DNA of 64,000 bases. It comes from Paracoccaceae bacterium (lineage in GTDB: Bacteria; Pseudomonadota; Alphaproteobacteria; Rhodobacterales; Rhodobacteraceae). A program made the translations under genes and the position numbers. The first letter of the stretch is position 1. Each line of letters starts with the position of its first letter. The stretch lies in the NCBI GenBank assembly GCA_902554705.1, contig CACDPP010000004.1, positions 19,332-83,331 on the forward strand, read 5' to 3'. This document shows positions 1-8,862 of the stretch, one piece after another. The notes beneath the pieces are model-generated. The model saw only the letters and a list, made by a program, of their open reading frames with translations. It was not told where the DNA came from and did not search any database.

Positions 1-470
1 ATAAGAAATATGGCCTGGACTATGTTGCTTTTCGATACCTAAATGTGTTCGGGCCACGCCAACCATATCAGGCTGCATACATGGACGTGGTCATGCACTT
101 CCTCAATAAAATTGATGCCGACGAATCGCCTATTGTTCGCGGTGACGGCAATGCAACAGTGGACTTAGTGTATGTTGATGATGTAGCCCATGCGAATTTA
201 CTTGCCGTTGAAAAGCCAGTTACGAATGAAGTTTTCAACATTTGCTCAGGCGTAGAAACAACAATCAAAGAGCTTGCAGAAATTCTAATCCGTTTACGTG
301 GCAAAGAAGGCAAGCTGACACCTGCTTTTGAAGCCATGGATGCCGGCTTAGTGTCGAGACGCCAGGGATCCCCGGATAAAGCCAAAGAACTTCTTGGCTT
401 TGAAGCGACAACAAGCGTTGAAGAAGGTATGATGAATGTCATCAAATGGCGCGCAGAATCAGATAGTTAG
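1..470 (+). CDS. NAD-dependent epimerase/dehydratase, C-terminal part (partial)
   Basis: This is the 3' end of a gene that begins before the window. The open frame runs from base 3 and reads KKYGLDYVAFRYLNVFGPRQ, the conserved segment after the YxxxK catalytic motif of extended SDR enzymes such as UDP-glucose 4-epimerases. Further on, VDLVYVDDVAHA and NEVFNICSG are typical of the C-terminal substrate-binding part. Family members interconvert or dehydrate nucleotide sugars in the cytoplasm for LPS, capsule or exopolysaccharide. The exact sugar cannot be told because the Rossmann half is missing. A GTG at 45 lies inside the family alignment, so it is not the true start. The asparagine synthase follows 45 bases downstream on the same strand, which suggests a surface-polysaccharide locus. 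Confidence 0.85.
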   Translation, partial: KKYGLDYVAFRYLNVFGPRQPYQAAYMDVVMHFLNKIDADESPIVRGDGNATVDLVYVDDVAHANLLAVEKPVTNEVFNICSGVETTIKELAEILIRLRGKEGKLTPAFEAMDAGLVSRRQGSPDKAKELLGFEATTSVEEGMMNVIKWRAESDS

Positions 471-515
471 CTTTTATCTGTATCGCATTTCAAACCTAAA
501 ATTGTGATTTAAAAA

Positions 516-2330
516 ATGTGTGGAATTTCTGGACTATATACACAAATTCGAGGTTCCATCGACCCCGAACTTGTTGTTTCTATGAACAAACTGATAGAGC
601 ACCGGGGGCCTGATGATGAGGGTTTGTGGCATGATGAAAATGTTGCCTTGGGACATCGTCGTCTCAGCATCATTGACCTGTCTGTCAACGGTCACAATCC
701 AATGCCTAGTCAGAATAGACGCTACTGGATCGTTTTTAATGGTGAAGTTTTTAACTTCAATGAGCTTAAAAATGGGCTGATTGAGGACGGATATTCCTTC
801 CGAAACAAAACCGACACTGAGGTCGTCGTAAATCTTTACGATAGATACGGAATTGATTTCTTACCCATGCTTGACGGTATGTTCAGCTTGGCTATTTGGG
901 ATACAGTACAAAAAAAACTGCTAATCGCCCGCGACCGCTGTGGCGTCAAACCTGTTTACACAGCCAAAATAGGTGATTACTTCGCATTCAGCTCCGAAAT
1001 CAAAGCTTTTATGGCTATTCCAGGGTTTAAAGCGTCACCCGATCCAGTTGGTCTATCGCAATACATGTCTTTCCAAAACATGCTTGGCAAACAAACTCTA
1101 TTCTCAGGTGTGGAGCTCCTTGAAGCGGGTCACTTTATGGTAATCAATGCGAGAGGTGTCCAAAAGTCACGGTATTGGGATCTTGAAGTTGACCCTGACT
1201 ATTCTTCGAACAAGGCAGATCGTACAAAAGAATTGTTAAATGTTTTTAAAGAGTCCGTATATAGTCAACTAATGAGTGATCGTCCAGTCGGTAGTTACCT
1301 CAGTGGAGGAATGGATACGGGCTCTATTACAAGTGTCGCCTCGAGGCACATCAATCGGCTGCATACCTTCACATGTGGTTTTGAACTGCCGCACAACGCT
1401 TCTGATTTGGAAAAATATTTTGACGAACGTAAAGTTTCACATCAATTGGCTCAAGAACTTGGAACAGAACACCATGTGTTAACTTTAGACTCGCTCGCCA
1501 TGGCACCAGTATTACCCAAGGTGACCTGGCATCTCGATGAGCCACGAGTAGGTATCAGCTATCAGGTGTATCATACAGCTAAGATGGTTGCCGAGTATGT
1601 GCCTGTTGTGATGTCGGGGGTTGGCGGGGACGAGTTATTTGCAGGGTATCCTTGGCGATATGAAACGGCAAAAAACCTCATTGGTCCCACATTTGATGAT
1701 GCCTATTATCAAGATTATTGTCGCCTGTTAAAAGATGATCGTAAACCTGATTTGTTTTTGGCTGAGTTTATGAAAACATTAAATGGCTATACTCCCCGTG
1801 AAGACTTCCAGAATGTTCTCAATGATTCTCAACTAACCACTTCTGCCGAAAAAGCTCTATATACTGATTTTAAAGTGTTTATGAATGGCCTGCTTCTTGT
1901 GGATGATAAACTGTCCATGGCCCATTCCGTTGAAGCTAGAGTTCCATTTTTGAGTAACGCGATGGTGGAAATTGCAAGAAAAATTCCAACAGAATGGAAA
2001 TTACGCGACGGGAAAGGCAAAGTCGTTCTTCGGGATGCCATGAATAGTCTTTTGCCTCACGAAGTCATTCATCGCCGCAAACAAGGCTTCACACCACCCG
2101 ATTCGACTTGGTATAAGAACGAGTCCTTCGCCCGTATTGAGGAACTGATTTTGAGCGATCGTGCCTTGGACCGACGGTTGTTCGACAGAGCCACGGTCAG
2201 AAATATATTAACGGAACATGTTGCGGCGACGCATAATCATCGTTTCCTAATCTGGTCCCTTATCTCGCTGGAATGGTGGCATAGGTTGTACGTTGATGGT
2301 GAGTGGACTAAATTCAACCATACCCCTTAG
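516..2330 (+). CDS. asnB: Asparagine synthase (glutamine-hydrolysing)
   Basis: This 604-residue protein transfers glutamine amide nitrogen to an aspartate or carboxylate acceptor using ATP. The N-terminus reads MCGISG, so removal of Met exposes the Cys nucleophile of class II glutaminases, and this fixes the start. The glutaminase domain covers roughly residues 1-190 (HRGPDDEG, FNGEVFNF). The synthetase domain carries the pyrophosphate loop SGGMDTGS from about residue 263 and SVEARVPFLS later. Length is normal for AsnB. It follows a nucleotide-sugar epimerase, and AsnB paralogues in polysaccharide loci often amidate sugar acids. A role in surface glycan rather than asparagine supply is therefore plausible but not proven. 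Confidence 0.92.
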   Translation: MCGISGLYTQIRGSIDPELVVSMNKLIEHRGPDDEGLWHDENVALGHRRLSIIDLSVNGHNPMPSQNRRYWIVFNGEVFNFNELKNGLIEDGYSFRNKTDTEVVVNLYDRYGIDFLPMLDGMFSLAIWDTVQKKLLIARDRCGVKPVYTAKIGDYFAFSSEIKAFMAIPGFKASPDPVGLSQYMSFQNMLGKQTLFSGVELLEAGHFMVINARGVQKSRYWDLEVDPDYSSNKADRTKELLNVFKESVYSQLMSDRPVGSYLSGGMDTGSITSVASRHINRLHTFTCGFELPHNASDLEKYFDERKVSHQLAQELGTEHHVLTLDSLAMAPVLPKVTWHLDEPRVGISYQVYHTAKMVAEYVPVVMSGVGGDELFAGYPWRYETAKNLIGPTFDDAYYQDYCRLLKDDRKPDLFLAEFMKTLNGYTPREDFQNVLNDSQLTTSAEKALYTDFKVFMNGLLLVDDKLSMAHSVEARVPFLSNAMVEIARKIPTEWKLRDGKGKVVLRDAMNSLLPHEVIHRRKQGFTPPDSTWYKNESFARIEELILSDRALDRRLFDRATVRNILTEHVAATHNHRFLIWSLISLEWWHRLYVDGEWTKFNHTP

Positions 2331-2380
2331 ACCTTTTCTGAGAGCAGAAAAGAAAAGTTGAAGCAGTTTTATCATAATCC

Positions 2381-2415
2381 GCGTGTCGGGGTTTCAAGCC
2401 CCTCCTCCGCTACCA
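2381..2415 (+). other. tRNA 3'-end fragment, candidate attachment-site remnant
   Basis: Bases 2381-2415 read like the T arm, acceptor 3' strand, discriminator and CCA of a tRNA. A TTCAA loop is flanked by GGGG and CCCC, followed by CTCCGCT, A and CCA at 2413-2415. The T stem has a T-C mismatch at the base pair next to the loop, so the arm is slightly decayed. No D or anticodon arm lies upstream, where asnB ends at 2330. Bare tRNA 3' ends are commonly left by integrases that recombine at tRNA genes. The position between a polysaccharide locus and purF fits an island boundary. A serine tRNA is the best guess from the acceptor sequence. Confidence 0.6.
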
Positions 2416-2543
2416 AAAAACTTTAGACTTTTCCCTTGGTTTAAACTGTTCATCTAATGATGTTACTTGTGTTCCGCCTCATGTCGTGGCTAGTGTAAAT
2501 TATCTAAAAAGTTTTCTTATAAAACCAACTTGTGAGGATCATA

Positions 2544-4001
2544 ATGTTTCTTTGGGACCAAACTGCCGATAAGTTACGTGAAGAGTGCGGTGTTTTTGGT
2601 ATTTCCAGTCATGAAGAAGCAGCAGCCGTAACTGCGCTGGGGTTGCACGCTTTGCAGCATCGCGGCCAGGAAGCAGCGGGTATTGTCAGCTATGATGGAA
2701 AACGTTTTCATTCGGAGAGGCGTATAGGGCTTGTAAGTGACCATTTCACAAAAAAGCCAATAATAGAAAGAATGCAGGGCCAAATGGCTATGGGCCACGT
2801 AAGGTATTCGACAACAGGTGAGCCAGCTTTGAGAAACGTCCAGCCACTATTTGCAGATCTTTCTGTAGGCGGATTTGCAATTGCCCATAATGGAAATTTA
2901 ACAAACGCATTGAAGTTAAGAAATGAATTGGTACAGAGCGGGGCAATTTTTCAATCCACTTCCGACACAGAAGTACTTCTTCAATTGATAGCTCGTTCAA
3001 AAAGTAACGGTGTAATCAATCGGTTTGTTGATGCGCTAAAAGAAATTGATGGTGCTTATGCATTGGTTGCATTAACCGATGATAAATTAATAGGTGCCAG
3101 AGATCCTCTAGGTATAAGACCATTAATTTTAGGTAAACTTGAAAATCGGTTCATTTTATCTTCTGAAACGTGTGCATTAGATATCATTGGCGCAAAATTT
3201 GTTAGAGAAATCGAAAATGGAGAGGTGGTTGTGATTTCTGGTGAAAAAATAGAAAGTATCAGGCCTTTCCCAGAAATAAAAAAACGGCCTTGCATATTTG
3301 AGTACATTTACTTCGCACGACCAGATAGTGTTTTCGGAGGAAAGAGTATTTATGAATGCCGCAAGAACTTTGGTCATGAGCTTGCCGCTGAAGCTCCCTG
3401 TTCTGCTGATGTAGTTATTCCAGTACCCGACAGCGGAGTTCCAGCCGCTTTAGGTTATGCTGAGGCAGCGGGTTTATCTTTTGAGCTAGGAATAATCAGA
3501 AATCATTACGTTGGTCGAACATTTATTGAGCCACAGCAATCCACCCGTGATTTTGGCGTCAAGCTAAAGCATAATATCAACCGAAATGCTGTAAAAGGTA
3601 AAAAAGTTGTGCTCATTGACGACTCGATTGTTCGTGGCACGACATCAGTAAAAATAGTAGAATTGATGCGGCAAGCGGGCGCTCAGGAGGTTCATATGAA
3701 AATAGCATCTCCCCCAATAAAATATCCAGACTTTTATGGTATCGATACGCCAGAAAAAGCACAACTGTTAGCATCACTAAAGTCAGAGGAAGAAATGGCT
3801 TCATACATTGGGGCAGATAGTTTGTCGTTCCTTTCGGTTGATGGTCTTTATAGAGCGATGGGGTATAAAAACGGCAGAGATGATACCAATCCAGCATTTA
3901 CTGATCATTGTTTTACAGGCGATTATCCCACGCCACTGGAAGATAATAATATTGCTTGGTTATTTGAAACATCTCAGCTTTCCGTCCGCAACGAAAACTA
4001 A
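2544..4001 (+). CDS. purF: Amidophosphoribosyltransferase
   Basis: PurF catalyses the first committed step of purine synthesis: PRPP plus glutamine gives 5-phosphoribosylamine. The N-terminal glutamine amidotransferase domain carries the nucleophile Cys at residue 15 (REECGVFGI) behind a short propeptide that would be removed. HRGQEAAG and GHVRYSTTG follow. The C-terminal phosphoribosyltransferase domain has the PRPP loop VVLIDDSIVRGTTS near residue 355. The ATG at 2544 is preferred over the in-frame GTG at 2532 because GAGGA sits five bases before it. Length (485 residues) is normal. It is a core gene lying just after the tRNA-like fragment, so it probably marks the return to conserved chromosome. 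Confidence 0.96.
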   Translation: MFLWDQTADKLREECGVFGISSHEEAAAVTALGLHALQHRGQEAAGIVSYDGKRFHSERRIGLVSDHFTKKPIIERMQGQMAMGHVRYSTTGEPALRNVQPLFADLSVGGFAIAHNGNLTNALKLRNELVQSGAIFQSTSDTEVLLQLIARSKSNGVINRFVDALKEIDGAYALVALTDDKLIGARDPLGIRPLILGKLENRFILSSETCALDIIGAKFVREIENGEVVVISGEKIESIRPFPEIKKRPCIFEYIYFARPDSVFGGKSIYECRKNFGHELAAEAPCSADVVIPVPDSGVPAALGYAEAAGLSFELGIIRNHYVGRTFIEPQQSTRDFGVKLKHNINRNAVKGKKVVLIDDSIVRGTTSVKIVELMRQAGAQEVHMKIASPPIKYPDFYGIDTPEKAQLLASLKSEEEMASYIGADSLSFLSVDGLYRAMGYKNGRDDTNPAFTDHCFTGDYPTPLEDNNIAWLFETSQLSVRNEN

Positions 4002-4016
4002 AATTTTAAATTTTTG

Positions 4017-4313
4017 TTAGAGTTTTGACATTTGAGCAATCACCGGACCCATAATTTCTTCGACCATCTTTATTGAATATTCATTTGAACTTTTTTTACG
4101 AAATTCTTCCAGCTCTGCTCTATGCTTCTTTGCCGCATCCTCTGAAGAGTAAATGGTAATGGATTGGTGATGGTTGTCATCCATCTTCCACCAAAAAACA
4201 TCTTCTGCTGGAGAAAGTGGTTTTACATTTTTACGCATCCCATCTTGCATCTCTTCTGCAGGTCTCAAACCCTTTTCATGATACCATTTGGTATACACTA
4301 TATATTTTGCCAT
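4017..4313 (-). CDS. Small uncharacterised protein
   Basis: A soluble protein of about 98 residues beginning MAKYIVYTKWY. It has many charged residues, a Trp pair (FWWKMDD) and a segment EDAAKKHRAELEEF typical of a helix. The pattern of a short strand at the start, a Trp/His-rich middle and an amphipathic helix resembles the dimeric alpha/beta-barrel (antibiotic-monooxygenase-like) fold, but I see no catalytic residues that prove it. Two upstream in-frame ATGs at 4331 and 4322 are possible. The 4313 start is favoured by an AGGT about nine bases before it. It converges on purF with a 15-base gap, so the two genes probably share an AT-rich termination zone. Confidence 0.6.
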   Translation of the reverse strand: MAKYIVYTKWYHEKGLRPAEEMQDGMRKNVKPLSPAEDVFWWKMDDNHHQSITIYSSEDAAKKHRAELEEFRKKSSNEYSIKMVEEIMGPVIAQMSKL

Positions 4314-4409
4314 TGCATTCATACCTATCATTTCTAAATATGGAGTCCCATTTCCAATTCATATTTATTATTCTACTGTAAATGATTATTTAAAAATAAG
4401 GTCAACGCA

Positions 4410-4817
4410 ATGCAAATAATTAAATCCAATTCGCGACCCACAAGAAAAGCATCATCTGAGTACTTTACAGGCACTGTGTGGCAAGACCCCATTATCGAGG
4501 CAGCTAAGCCTGCCAGAGTACGGGCTTTAAAAGTTGCTTTTGAACCAGGAGCACGAACAGCATGGCACACACACCCTCTTGGCCAGACACTATATATAAT
4601 AAGTGGTACAGGCCTAATAGGCTTAAGAAACGAGGCTCCACAGCTAATTAAGGCTGGCGATACCGTATGGATACCACCTGGCGAAGAGCACTGGCACGGT
4701 GCCTCTGCTGCTAATTCAATGACGCATATAGCTATTCAAGAAGCATTAAATGGAAGCGTTGCTACCTGGTTAGAAAAAGTATCTGATGGACAGTATGTAT
4801 TCACAGAAGATGTTTAA
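4410..4817 (+). CDS. Cupin-domain protein
   Basis: A 135-residue single cupin. Cupin motif 1 is visible as AWHTHPLGQTLYIISGTG, with two metal-binding His and a Glu-equivalent Gln. Cupin motif 2 is IPPGEEHWHGA, supplying the third His. The protein is short and all-beta, and resembles the cupins found beside carboxymuconolactone decarboxylases and quercetinase-like proteins. A substrate cannot be assigned. The neighbours (a small protein and a putative lipoprotein on the opposite strand) give no pathway hint. It stands alone on the plus strand and converges with the gene at 4819, with one base between the stop codons. Confidence 0.8.
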   Translation: MQIIKSNSRPTRKASSEYFTGTVWQDPIIEAAKPARVRALKVAFEPGARTAWHTHPLGQTLYIISGTGLIGLRNEAPQLIKAGDTVWIPPGEEHWHGASAANSMTHIAIQEALNGSVATWLEKVSDGQYVFTEDV

Positions 4818-4818
4818 C

Positions 4819-5214
4819 TCAATTAGAAAGGCTTTTGCTAAGCGCATCAGAACTTTCACAAGTCCGACTCAAGCCAAAAAGTGTATTTTCTTTAATCTTG
4901 CAATTTTGAAATGATTTTTGATCACTCTTTCTGGTCACGGCATCAGTTGAACTATCTATTTTGTCCGCAGCGAGAACGTTGCTAAATAAAGAGCCAGATG
5001 TTTTGCAAGTTCGACTAAACCCAAAGAGGCTACCCTTTTTAGGCACACAATCCACACTTGAATTTAGCACAGCATCTACCACTTCAGTTTTCTCAACTAA
5101 ATCTGTAGAATAGGTAGTTTCCCACCTGTTTGATATTGAATCTTTGTTTAAAGATTCACATCCAGAGGTAATAAATAAAAAAGCTAGAAGACTTAAGATT
5201 TTGTGTGTTGTCAT
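4819..5214 (-). CDS. Putative lipoprotein with duplicated LFGxSRTC motif
   Basis: A protein of about 131 residues starting MTTHKILSLL. It has a hydrophobic signal segment ending FITSGC, where Cys19 could be lipidated, although the residue three before Cys is Thr rather than Leu, so the lipobox is weak. The mature part holds two copies of a Cys-loop motif: C, six or seven residues, then SLFGFSRTCKTSGSL and later TLFGLSRTCESSDAL. The four Cys suggest two small disulfide-bonded units in the periplasm. No known family is recognised. An in-frame GTG at 5229 is an alternative start. The next gene upstream, at 5240-5713, is on the same strand with a short gap, so the two may be cotranscribed. Confidence 0.65.
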   Translation of the reverse strand: MTTHKILSLLAFLFITSGCESLNKDSISNRWETTYSTDLVEKTEVVDAVLNSSVDCVPKKGSLFGFSRTCKTSGSLFSNVLAADKIDSSTDAVTRKSDQKSFQNCKIKENTLFGLSRTCESSDALSKSLSN

Positions 5215-5239
5215 TAATCGTAATCTCACTTTTTAAATT

Positions 5240-5713
5240 CTATGGTGAATATGGCAAAGAAGAATGATGCAATATTATCCTTATAATGCCGTCATCATCA
5301 AGTTTATAACCCCAACTTTTATCCACCTTGGTTATTTTACCATTAATGTCAAAAAAAGTAACCCAGCCCATCCACATTGCAATATCACTATCAATAAAAA
5401 TCGCTGAAGTATCTGACTTCACTTCTCGCCAAGGTTTAATCCCAAAGCCACTATCATTTGGGTAAACGGAATTGTGCCCTACAAAATAAGAAAGAGCACC
5501 TTCCTTAGTTGGACGAAAAGTTTGACTTCCACCACTCAATGTTGGCTTGAAAAGAACTTTGCCTGAATTAAACCCGTAAAGATTATTGATCATATCACTT
5601 GCTACCGAGGTTGCCATTTCAATACCTTCAGTTTCAAAGGTTTTAGAAATTTCAAGAAGACCATTACCCCAAGCTGTCCTTGCATCAAAAAGATCTTTTT
5701 CTGAAATTGGCAT
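5240..5713 (-). CDS. NTF2/SnoaL-like protein
   Basis: A 157-residue soluble protein without a signal peptide, starting MPISEKDLFDARTAWGNGLL. The helix-rich first third is followed by strands with Trp-rich segments (AMWMGWVTFFD, KVDKSWGYKLDDDG, RIILHHSSLPY). This is the layout of NTF2-like/SnoaL proteins that use a cone-shaped pocket. Homologues are often named phosphoribosyl-AMP cyclohydrolase in databases, which I consider misannotation because no HisI metal motif is visible. It lies upstream of the putative lipoprotein on the same strand and diverges from the oxidase gene at 5834. Function unknown. Confidence 0.7.
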   Translation of the reverse strand: MPISEKDLFDARTAWGNGLLEISKTFETEGIEMATSVASDMINNLYGFNSGKVLFKPTLSGGSQTFRPTKEGALSYFVGHNSVYPNDSGFGIKPWREVKSDTSAIFIDSDIAMWMGWVTFFDINGKITKVDKSWGYKLDDDGIIRIILHHSSLPYSP

Positions 5714-5833
5714 AGCTATATCACAATCTTGCTAATTATTAGTTTATTAGTCGATCAATTATCCTGCTAAAACTAAACATTCAATATGCAGAATGACTGT
5801 ACAATCATAAGTTCGGTATATTAAAAATCAATC

Positions 5834-6919
5834 ATGAGTAAATCAGTTATAGTAATAGGAGCAGGCGTAGTTGGGTTAGCTTGCGGTAAAAAGCTGTCTA
5901 ACAAAGGCTACGAAGTTTTTATAGCAGAACAAGAGCAATATATTGCTACTGGAACAAGTGCCAGAAATTCCGGAGTCATTCATGCTGGTATTTACTATCC
6001 CACTGATAGTCTAAAAGCCAAGCTTTGCGTTCGCGGCAAAAATTTACTGTACGAATATTGTGAAAAATTTAATGTTCCTCATTCAAATACCAAGAAAATG
6101 ATAGTTGCAACAACAAGCGAAGAGACTCAAATTTTATTGAAGTTAAGAGATACGGCGGCAAAAAATGGGGTGAAATTGGGTTTGATAAGTGGTCATGATG
6201 CAGTTGAAAGAGAGCCAAATTTGTTTGCTATCTCTGCCCTCGTTTCACCAACGACAGGAATTGTCGATAGCGCGGGGTTAGCAGCGTCTTTTCAGCATCA
6301 AGCCGAACTTAATGGCGCCAGCTTGGCTTTAGAAACAAAAATCACAAAAATAACTCAAAATTCAAAGATATTGGTCAGCGGAACAAGTGGGGGAGAGGAA
6401 TTTGAGGCTGAGTTTGACTTTCTTATAAACGCTGCCGGACATGGAGCACATAAGCTCACAAAATCGTACTGGCCTGAGGCACCACCTTTACCCAAAAATT
6501 TTGCGAAAGGAAATTATTTTTCAATTGCTGGTAAAGCACCATTTCAAACACTTATCTATCCAGTACCTGGCACAGAAAGTCTCGGTATACATTATACGAT
6601 TGATACAGACAGGAGAGGGCAGCTTGGCCCTAATGTTCAGTGGGTTAATCAACCAACTTATGAAGTAGATAAAAACCTTGAAGCCGAATTTCGAAATGCC
6701 GCAAGGACATATTGGCCTGGCGTAGAAGATCGTGAGCTCATACCAGGATATTCAGGTATTCGTCCTAGAGTAGAAGCAAAGGATTTTGTGATACACGCAA
6801 AGGATAACATTATAACCCTTCTAGGTATTGAGTCACCTGGACTAACATCTTCTCTTGCTATTGCTGAGTTGGTAGCTAAAAACTTTGACTCCAACAAAAT
6901 AAATTTTTCAGTTAACTGA
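5834..6919 (+). CDS. lhgO: FAD-dependent oxidoreductase, L-2-hydroxyglutarate oxidase/dehydrogenase type
   Basis: This 361-residue DAO-superfamily flavoprotein has the FAD-binding Rossmann motif VIGAGVVGLACG near the N-terminus. ARNSGVIHAGIYYP, a segment diagnostic of the LhgO/L2HGDH family, follows. The C-terminal GYSGIRPRVE and GIESPGLTSSLAIAE complete the FAD site. Family members oxidise L-2-hydroxyglutarate to 2-oxoglutarate, feeding electrons to quinone or oxygen. The length matches short bacterial relatives. The ATG at 5834 gives a complete Rossmann fold, so the start is sound. The cob genes follow on the same strand after 44 bases and may be read through, although no functional link is obvious. 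A related hydroxyacid substrate is possible. Confidence 0.85.
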   Translation: MSKSVIVIGAGVVGLACGKKLSNKGYEVFIAEQEQYIATGTSARNSGVIHAGIYYPTDSLKAKLCVRGKNLLYEYCEKFNVPHSNTKKMIVATTSEETQILLKLRDTAAKNGVKLGLISGHDAVEREPNLFAISALVSPTTGIVDSAGLAASFQHQAELNGASLALETKITKITQNSKILVSGTSGGEEFEAEFDFLINAAGHGAHKLTKSYWPEAPPLPKNFAKGNYFSIAGKAPFQTLIYPVPGTESLGIHYTIDTDRRGQLGPNVQWVNQPTYEVDKNLEAEFRNAARTYWPGVEDRELIPGYSGIRPRVEAKDFVIHAKDNIITLLGIESPGLTSSLAIAELVAKNFDSNKINFSVN

Positions 6920-6963
6920 AAACCAACGATCGCATTGTTTGAACCTTAAAGTTAAGTAAATTT

Positions 6964-8022
6964 ATGAAGAACTCTGAATTTTACACTCTTCCAGATGTGC
7001 CACCTTTATTGAATAGCAATTTAGGCAAAAAGCTTCGAAACAAGCTAGATAATAAAACCAAACCAATTGGTGCTCTCGGTCGACTTGAAGATCTAGCTCT
7101 TCGTATTGGCCTTATACTGGGTAATGAAAACCCTGAATTAATAAAGCCACAGATGCTTGTTTGCGCGGCTGACCACGGCCTAACCGCTGAAGGCATCTCC
7201 GCCTATCCAAGTAATGTAACCTGGCAGATGGTCGAAAACTTTCTAGCTGGTGGGGCGGCCGTTAGTGTTCTCTCAAAACAAAACAATATTTCATTAAATG
7301 TAGTAGACTGTGGTGTACGGCATGACTTTGAACCTCGAGAGGGCCTTCTTATCCAAAAAGTATCAAAGGGTACTAAAAACGCTCTACAAGGACCAGCGAT
7401 GAGTAATGAGGAATGCCAGCAGGCTATAAATAATGGTATGAGTATTGTTAGTGAGCTTGAAGGAAATGCTGTGCTTATTGGAGAGATGGGGATTGGAAAT
7501 AGCTCAGCAGCTGCGATGCTGCTTGCAAGACTCACAGACAACGATATTTCTTCCTGCACTGGTTCTGGAACTGGTATGTTTGGTTCTAATCTAAAGAAAA
7601 AAACATCAATTTTAGAAAAAGTCTTGGAAAAACATAAAGACGCCAAAAATCCCCTTGCTGCGCTGGCCGCCTTTGGTGGTTATGAAATAGCGACAATGGC
7701 AGGCGCTGTAATTCAGTCCGCATCAGAAGGAAAGGTTATTGTGGTTGATGGATTTATAGCTTCAAGCGCCGTTTTAGTGGCAAGCCGAATACGTTCCAAA
7801 GTTCTGGATTATTGTATTTTTTCTCACCGCTCAGATGAACAAGGTCATTCCCTTATGTTAGATGCGATGAACGCTGAACCTCTTTTGGATTTAAAATTGC
7901 GTCTTGGTGAGGGCTCAGGAGCTGCATTAGCCTGGCCTCTTCTAATGTCAGCCTGTACAATTTTGCGAGAGATGGCGAGTTTTGAAGCTGCCGGCGTTTC
8001 TCGTGATGATGAAAGCAAATGA
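6964..8022 (+). CDS. cobT: Nicotinate-nucleotide:dimethylbenzimidazole phosphoribosyltransferase
   Basis: CobT activates the lower-ligand base of cobalamin by making alpha-ribazole phosphate from nicotinate mononucleotide and dimethylbenzimidazole. The 352-residue protein has KTKPIGALGRLEDLA near the N-terminus, AADHGLTAEG, the glycine-rich GEMGIGNSSAAA, and the catalytic Glu in GEGSGAALA (Glu316, matching Glu317 of the Salmonella enzyme). It heads a cobT-cobS-cobC run. No cobalamin riboswitch lies in the 44 bases upstream, unlike the uptake operon that converges on this one. Together the three genes would finish the nucleotide loop of made or salvaged cobinamide. Confidence 0.96.
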   Translation: MKNSEFYTLPDVPPLLNSNLGKKLRNKLDNKTKPIGALGRLEDLALRIGLILGNENPELIKPQMLVCAADHGLTAEGISAYPSNVTWQMVENFLAGGAAVSVLSKQNNISLNVVDCGVRHDFEPREGLLIQKVSKGTKNALQGPAMSNEECQQAINNGMSIVSELEGNAVLIGEMGIGNSSAAAMLLARLTDNDISSCTGSGTGMFGSNLKKKTSILEKVLEKHKDAKNPLAALAAFGGYEIATMAGAVIQSASEGKVIVVDGFIASSAVLVASRIRSKVLDYCIFSHRSDEQGHSLMLDAMNAEPLLDLKLRLGEGSGAALAWPLLMSACTILREMASFEAAGVSRDDESK

Positions 8023-8046
8023 ATAACACAGTTTTGGATATTAAAG

Positions 8047-8862
8047 ATGAAGCGCTTAATTAAATCCATTCGTTATTTTCTATTAGCGCTTCAGTTTTTT
8101 ACCCGGATTCCCATAAAGGGACGTTTGGGGGAGTGGGTCGATTATAGTCCTGAGGCCCTACGTAAAAGTGCTGCATATTTCCCTGCCGTTGGCTGGATTG
8201 TGGGCGTTATCACGGCCCTAAGTTATTGGTTGATAGCTTCTAAATTACCCGATCTGCCTGCAACTCCCTTGGTTGCAGCCTTTGCATCAACATTTGTTGG
8301 CTTAATGCTCACTGGCGCCTTCCATGAAGATGGGCTAGCAGACTTAACTGACGGCCTTGGTGGAAGCATGAAGCGTGAAAAAGCCTTGGAAATTATGAAG
8401 GATTCTAGAATTGGATCATTTGGTACTTTATCTTTAATCATTGCATTGGGGGGAAAAATATCACTGCTGACCTTGCTAGGACAACAAGATATCATATTGG
8501 CTTGCTTGGCACTTTTTGGTGCCCACATAAGTTCCCGTTTTACTCCACTATTTTTAATTCGTTTTCAGTCTCATGTAGGCGATGAAGCTGGATCTAAATC
8601 CAAACCTTTATCAGATGCAATATCCTGGCCCACTTTTTCTGTAGGCACAATTTGGTGGTTAGCATCTCTTATTCTTTTACATTTTCTATATCCTGATGTC
8701 CCGTGGTGGGGTGCCGTGGTCGGAGCAGTCATAGCTTTAATTTGGATGTTCAGACTCCTCGCTAGACGATTAGAGGGGTTCACTGGAGATGGATTAGGCG
8801 CAACACAGCAAATATGTGAAATTGGTTTTTACCTTGGCTTACTACTGGTCATGCAGGCATGA
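8047..8862 (+). CDS. cobS: Adenosylcobinamide-GDP ribazoletransferase (cobalamin synthase)
   Basis: A 271-residue integral membrane enzyme that joins adenosylcobinamide-GDP to alpha-ribazole (or its phosphate), the last assembly step of adenosylcobalamin. The N-terminus FLLALQFFTRIP is the family signature. The active-site segment FHEDGLADLTDGLGG carries His93, Glu94 and Asp95, followed by RIGSFG. Several hydrophobic stretches span the second half, and GATQQICEIGFYLGLLL closes the protein. The ATG at 8047 begins a canonical MKRLIKSIRYF. Its stop overlaps the start of the phosphatase gene by four bases, so the two are translationally coupled. Confidence 0.95.
   Translation: MKRLIKSIRYFLLALQFFTRIPIKGRLGEWVDYSPEALRKSAAYFPAVGWIVGVITALSYWLIASKLPDLPATPLVAAFASTFVGLMLTGAFHEDGLADLTDGLGGSMKREKALEIMKDSRIGSFGTLSLIIALGGKISLLTLLGQQDIILACLALFGAHISSRFTPLFLIRFQSHVGDEAGSKSKPLSDAISWPTFSVGTIWWLASLILLHFLYPDVPWWGAVVGAVIALIWMFRLLARRLEGFTGDGLGATQQICEIGFYLGLLLVMQA

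Noticed and set aside
7203..7646. A 147-codon minus-strand frame
   Set aside because: It is antisense to cobT and its Ser/Pro/Phe-rich product is what reverse reading of cobT codons gives.
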